A DNA stretch of 64,000 nt from Pegea sp. RAD2-039 (lineage: Eukaryota > Chordata > Thaliacea > Salpida > Salpidae). This document shows positions 62,575 through 64,000 of the stretch, piece after piece; the first letter of the stretch is position 1; each line of letters opens with the position of its first letter. The stretch is from the NCBI GenBank assembly GCA_034620365.1, contig JAQGEQ010000314.1, positions 310,001 through 374,000 of the forward strand, read 5' to 3'. The translations under genes and the position numbers were made by a program. Under the pieces are notes generated by a model that ran no database searches, was not told the DNA's origin, and saw nothing but the letters and a program-made list of their open reading frames with translations.

Positions 62575-63788
62575 ATGTTGATTTATAAAGATATCATCAC
62601 AAGTAAGAAAATTTCAATTTTTAATATTTTGTAATTTTTCTTTAATTTATTTTAGAATTAATTTTACGTTTATAGTTAAGTTTTTAATGAAATATTAGAT
62701 TATTACAACCATTAAGCTCATAAAAGTTTAATTTACTTAAAATTCGTTAATTTTTTCTATCAAAATTAACCTAATTGTTGATATAAATGTTTGAATTTTA
62801 TTTTCTGAAACATGAATTTATATTAAACAAGTTTTTATGATTAGTACTTTTTTTATTAAATAATTTTAAAGTTAAAATTGGTTTATTTTTTATTGAAACA
62901 AAAAATTCATTAATTTAATTAATTTAAATTTTCTTATAAATTTAGTAAATATTAATTTTTTACTATCAAAACTGAATTTAAAAATAATAAATTATGAATA
63001 TTAAAAGTTAGACTTAATTCTTTCTTTTCTTTTGATTTTTTTTAATTCAATTTTTAAAGCATTCTGTTTTAATATATATTTAATATTAATTTAATATTTA
63101 ATTTCAATAACTTTTAAATTATGATAATTATATAATATTTCTATATTTATTATCTTAATAATTTTATAACTTTTGAATGAAATAATATTTTTTAAGTTTT
63201 TAGAATAAGATTTGATAAAATCTAATCATACAAAACTTACTTATTTCATTTATATAACTTGTATTTACTTATGCCTCTGCAGTATTACTTTATTAATTAT
63301 ATTAAATAGTGATTATAATTATTAAATCATTATTTAAATGATTATTTTTCTGCTCATTGTTTTATAAGAACTATAATTTGGCATGCATTGAATAAAATCT
63401 TTTTGTCAGAATTGTTTTTTTTATTTGAAATTTTTTTATTTTTAGGTGATGAAATCACTTCAGATACTTATAAGATTGTCCCTGTTGACTCTCAACCTCT
63501 TTTATGGAAGATTATAGGAAAAACTAGAACTAAAGGAAGTAAGAAATCATATTTTTTTAACCAACCAAAGTTATTAATTTCTAACAATTCGATTTTAAGG
63601 TGACAACATTGATGATAGTTTACTTGGTGGAAATGCTTCTGCAGAAGCTGAGCCAGAATCTTTTGAAGCTGACCAACAATCTACTCAAGTAATTGACATT
63701 ATTGATGGTTTCCGTCTCCAAAACGTTCCAGCTCTCCCAAAAACTTCTTTCAAAGATTTTAGAACAGCGATGAAGTCTTTTGTGAAAG
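62575..63788 (+). CDS. TPT1: Translationally controlled tumor protein (TCTP), 5' part
   Basis: Three exons are in the window: 62575-62602 (MLIYKDIIT), 63446-63538 (SDEITSDTYKIVPVDSQPLL then WKIIGKTR..) and 63600-63788 (SDNIDDSLLGGNASAEAE..). A GTAACA donor follows at 63789, and the remaining exon(s) are beyond the window. The TCTP signature NIDDSLLGGNASAE and the start IYKDIIT are diagnostic. The third exon carries the acidic flexible loop and the beginning of the helical hairpin (FKDFRTAMKSFVKG). TCTP is an abundant, conserved, growth-related cytosolic protein with calcium- and tubulin-binding properties. The phase-1 junctions keep frame. Confidence 0.95.
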
Positions 63789-64000
63789 GTAACAACTTCT
63801 TTTCAATTAACTTTTTTTGATTTTTATATATTTTGTTGTTTATGAATTAAATTAATTATTTTATTAATCTTCTAAACTGTTTTTCAGCCTTTTTCTTGTT
63901 AGTATCTTCTACTTACAGATCTTTTTTAATCAATTTAATTTACAAATTTGTTGCTACAAACCGATTTTTATGATTATCTTGTTGAAGTTGTAATAATAGA

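Overview
The window is nuclear DNA from an invertebrate animal with a very AT-rich, intron-rich genome. The reasons are spliceosomal introns (mostly GT..AG, often only 40-100 nt), metazoan gene families, a nuclear elongator tRNA-Met, LINE/SINE debris and minisatellites. I cannot fix the phylum. The window has a PKA type-II regulatory subunit and homologs of CEP290 and KIAA2012. Nematodes are unlikely, because their PKA regulatory subunit is type I. Gene models were built by hand from homology, splice signals and reading-frame phase; nearly every exon junction keeps frame.

Layout: (1) 439-2772 (+) is the 3' part of choline dehydrogenase, just downstream of a LINE tail. (2) 7990-12101 (-) is the PKA RII regulatory subunit. 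(3) 14590-16210 (-) is a dead CR1/Jockey-type LINE. (4) 17097-20657 (-) is a short ninein/ninein-like protein. (5) 22975-23637 (-) is an intronless mu-class glutathione S-transferase. (6) 24966-25582 (-) is a small Ly6/uPAR GPI-type protein. (7) 26239-26310 (-) is tRNA-Met(CAT). (8) About 30330-30510 is a tRNA-headed SINE carrying the LINE's 3' tail. (9) 30768-47203 (-) is CEP290 in about 65 exons. (10) 51595-60314 (-) is a homolog of vertebrate KIAA2012 in 38 exons. (11) 62575 to beyond the window (+) is TCTP (TPT1). The remaining intergenic DNA is AT-rich and mostly featureless.

Functional theme: ninein-like, CEP290 and the KIAA2012 homolog lie on the same strand and relate to centrosome or cilium biology (for KIAA2012 this is inferred). 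PKA RII is also often centrosomal or ciliary. An X-box-like site beside a perfect CRE lies upstream of KIAA2012, and a weaker X-box-like site lies upstream of CEP290.

Most interesting: in CEP290 a module of about 45 residues that I recognise only once in the human protein is tandemly amplified to at least nine copies. There is one copy per exon, all exons are phase 0-0, and the first five copies alternate with tiny exons of 24-54 bp (42124-44163). Separately, one CEP290 intron (34587-37818) consists almost entirely of a 20-bp minisatellite of about 160 copies.
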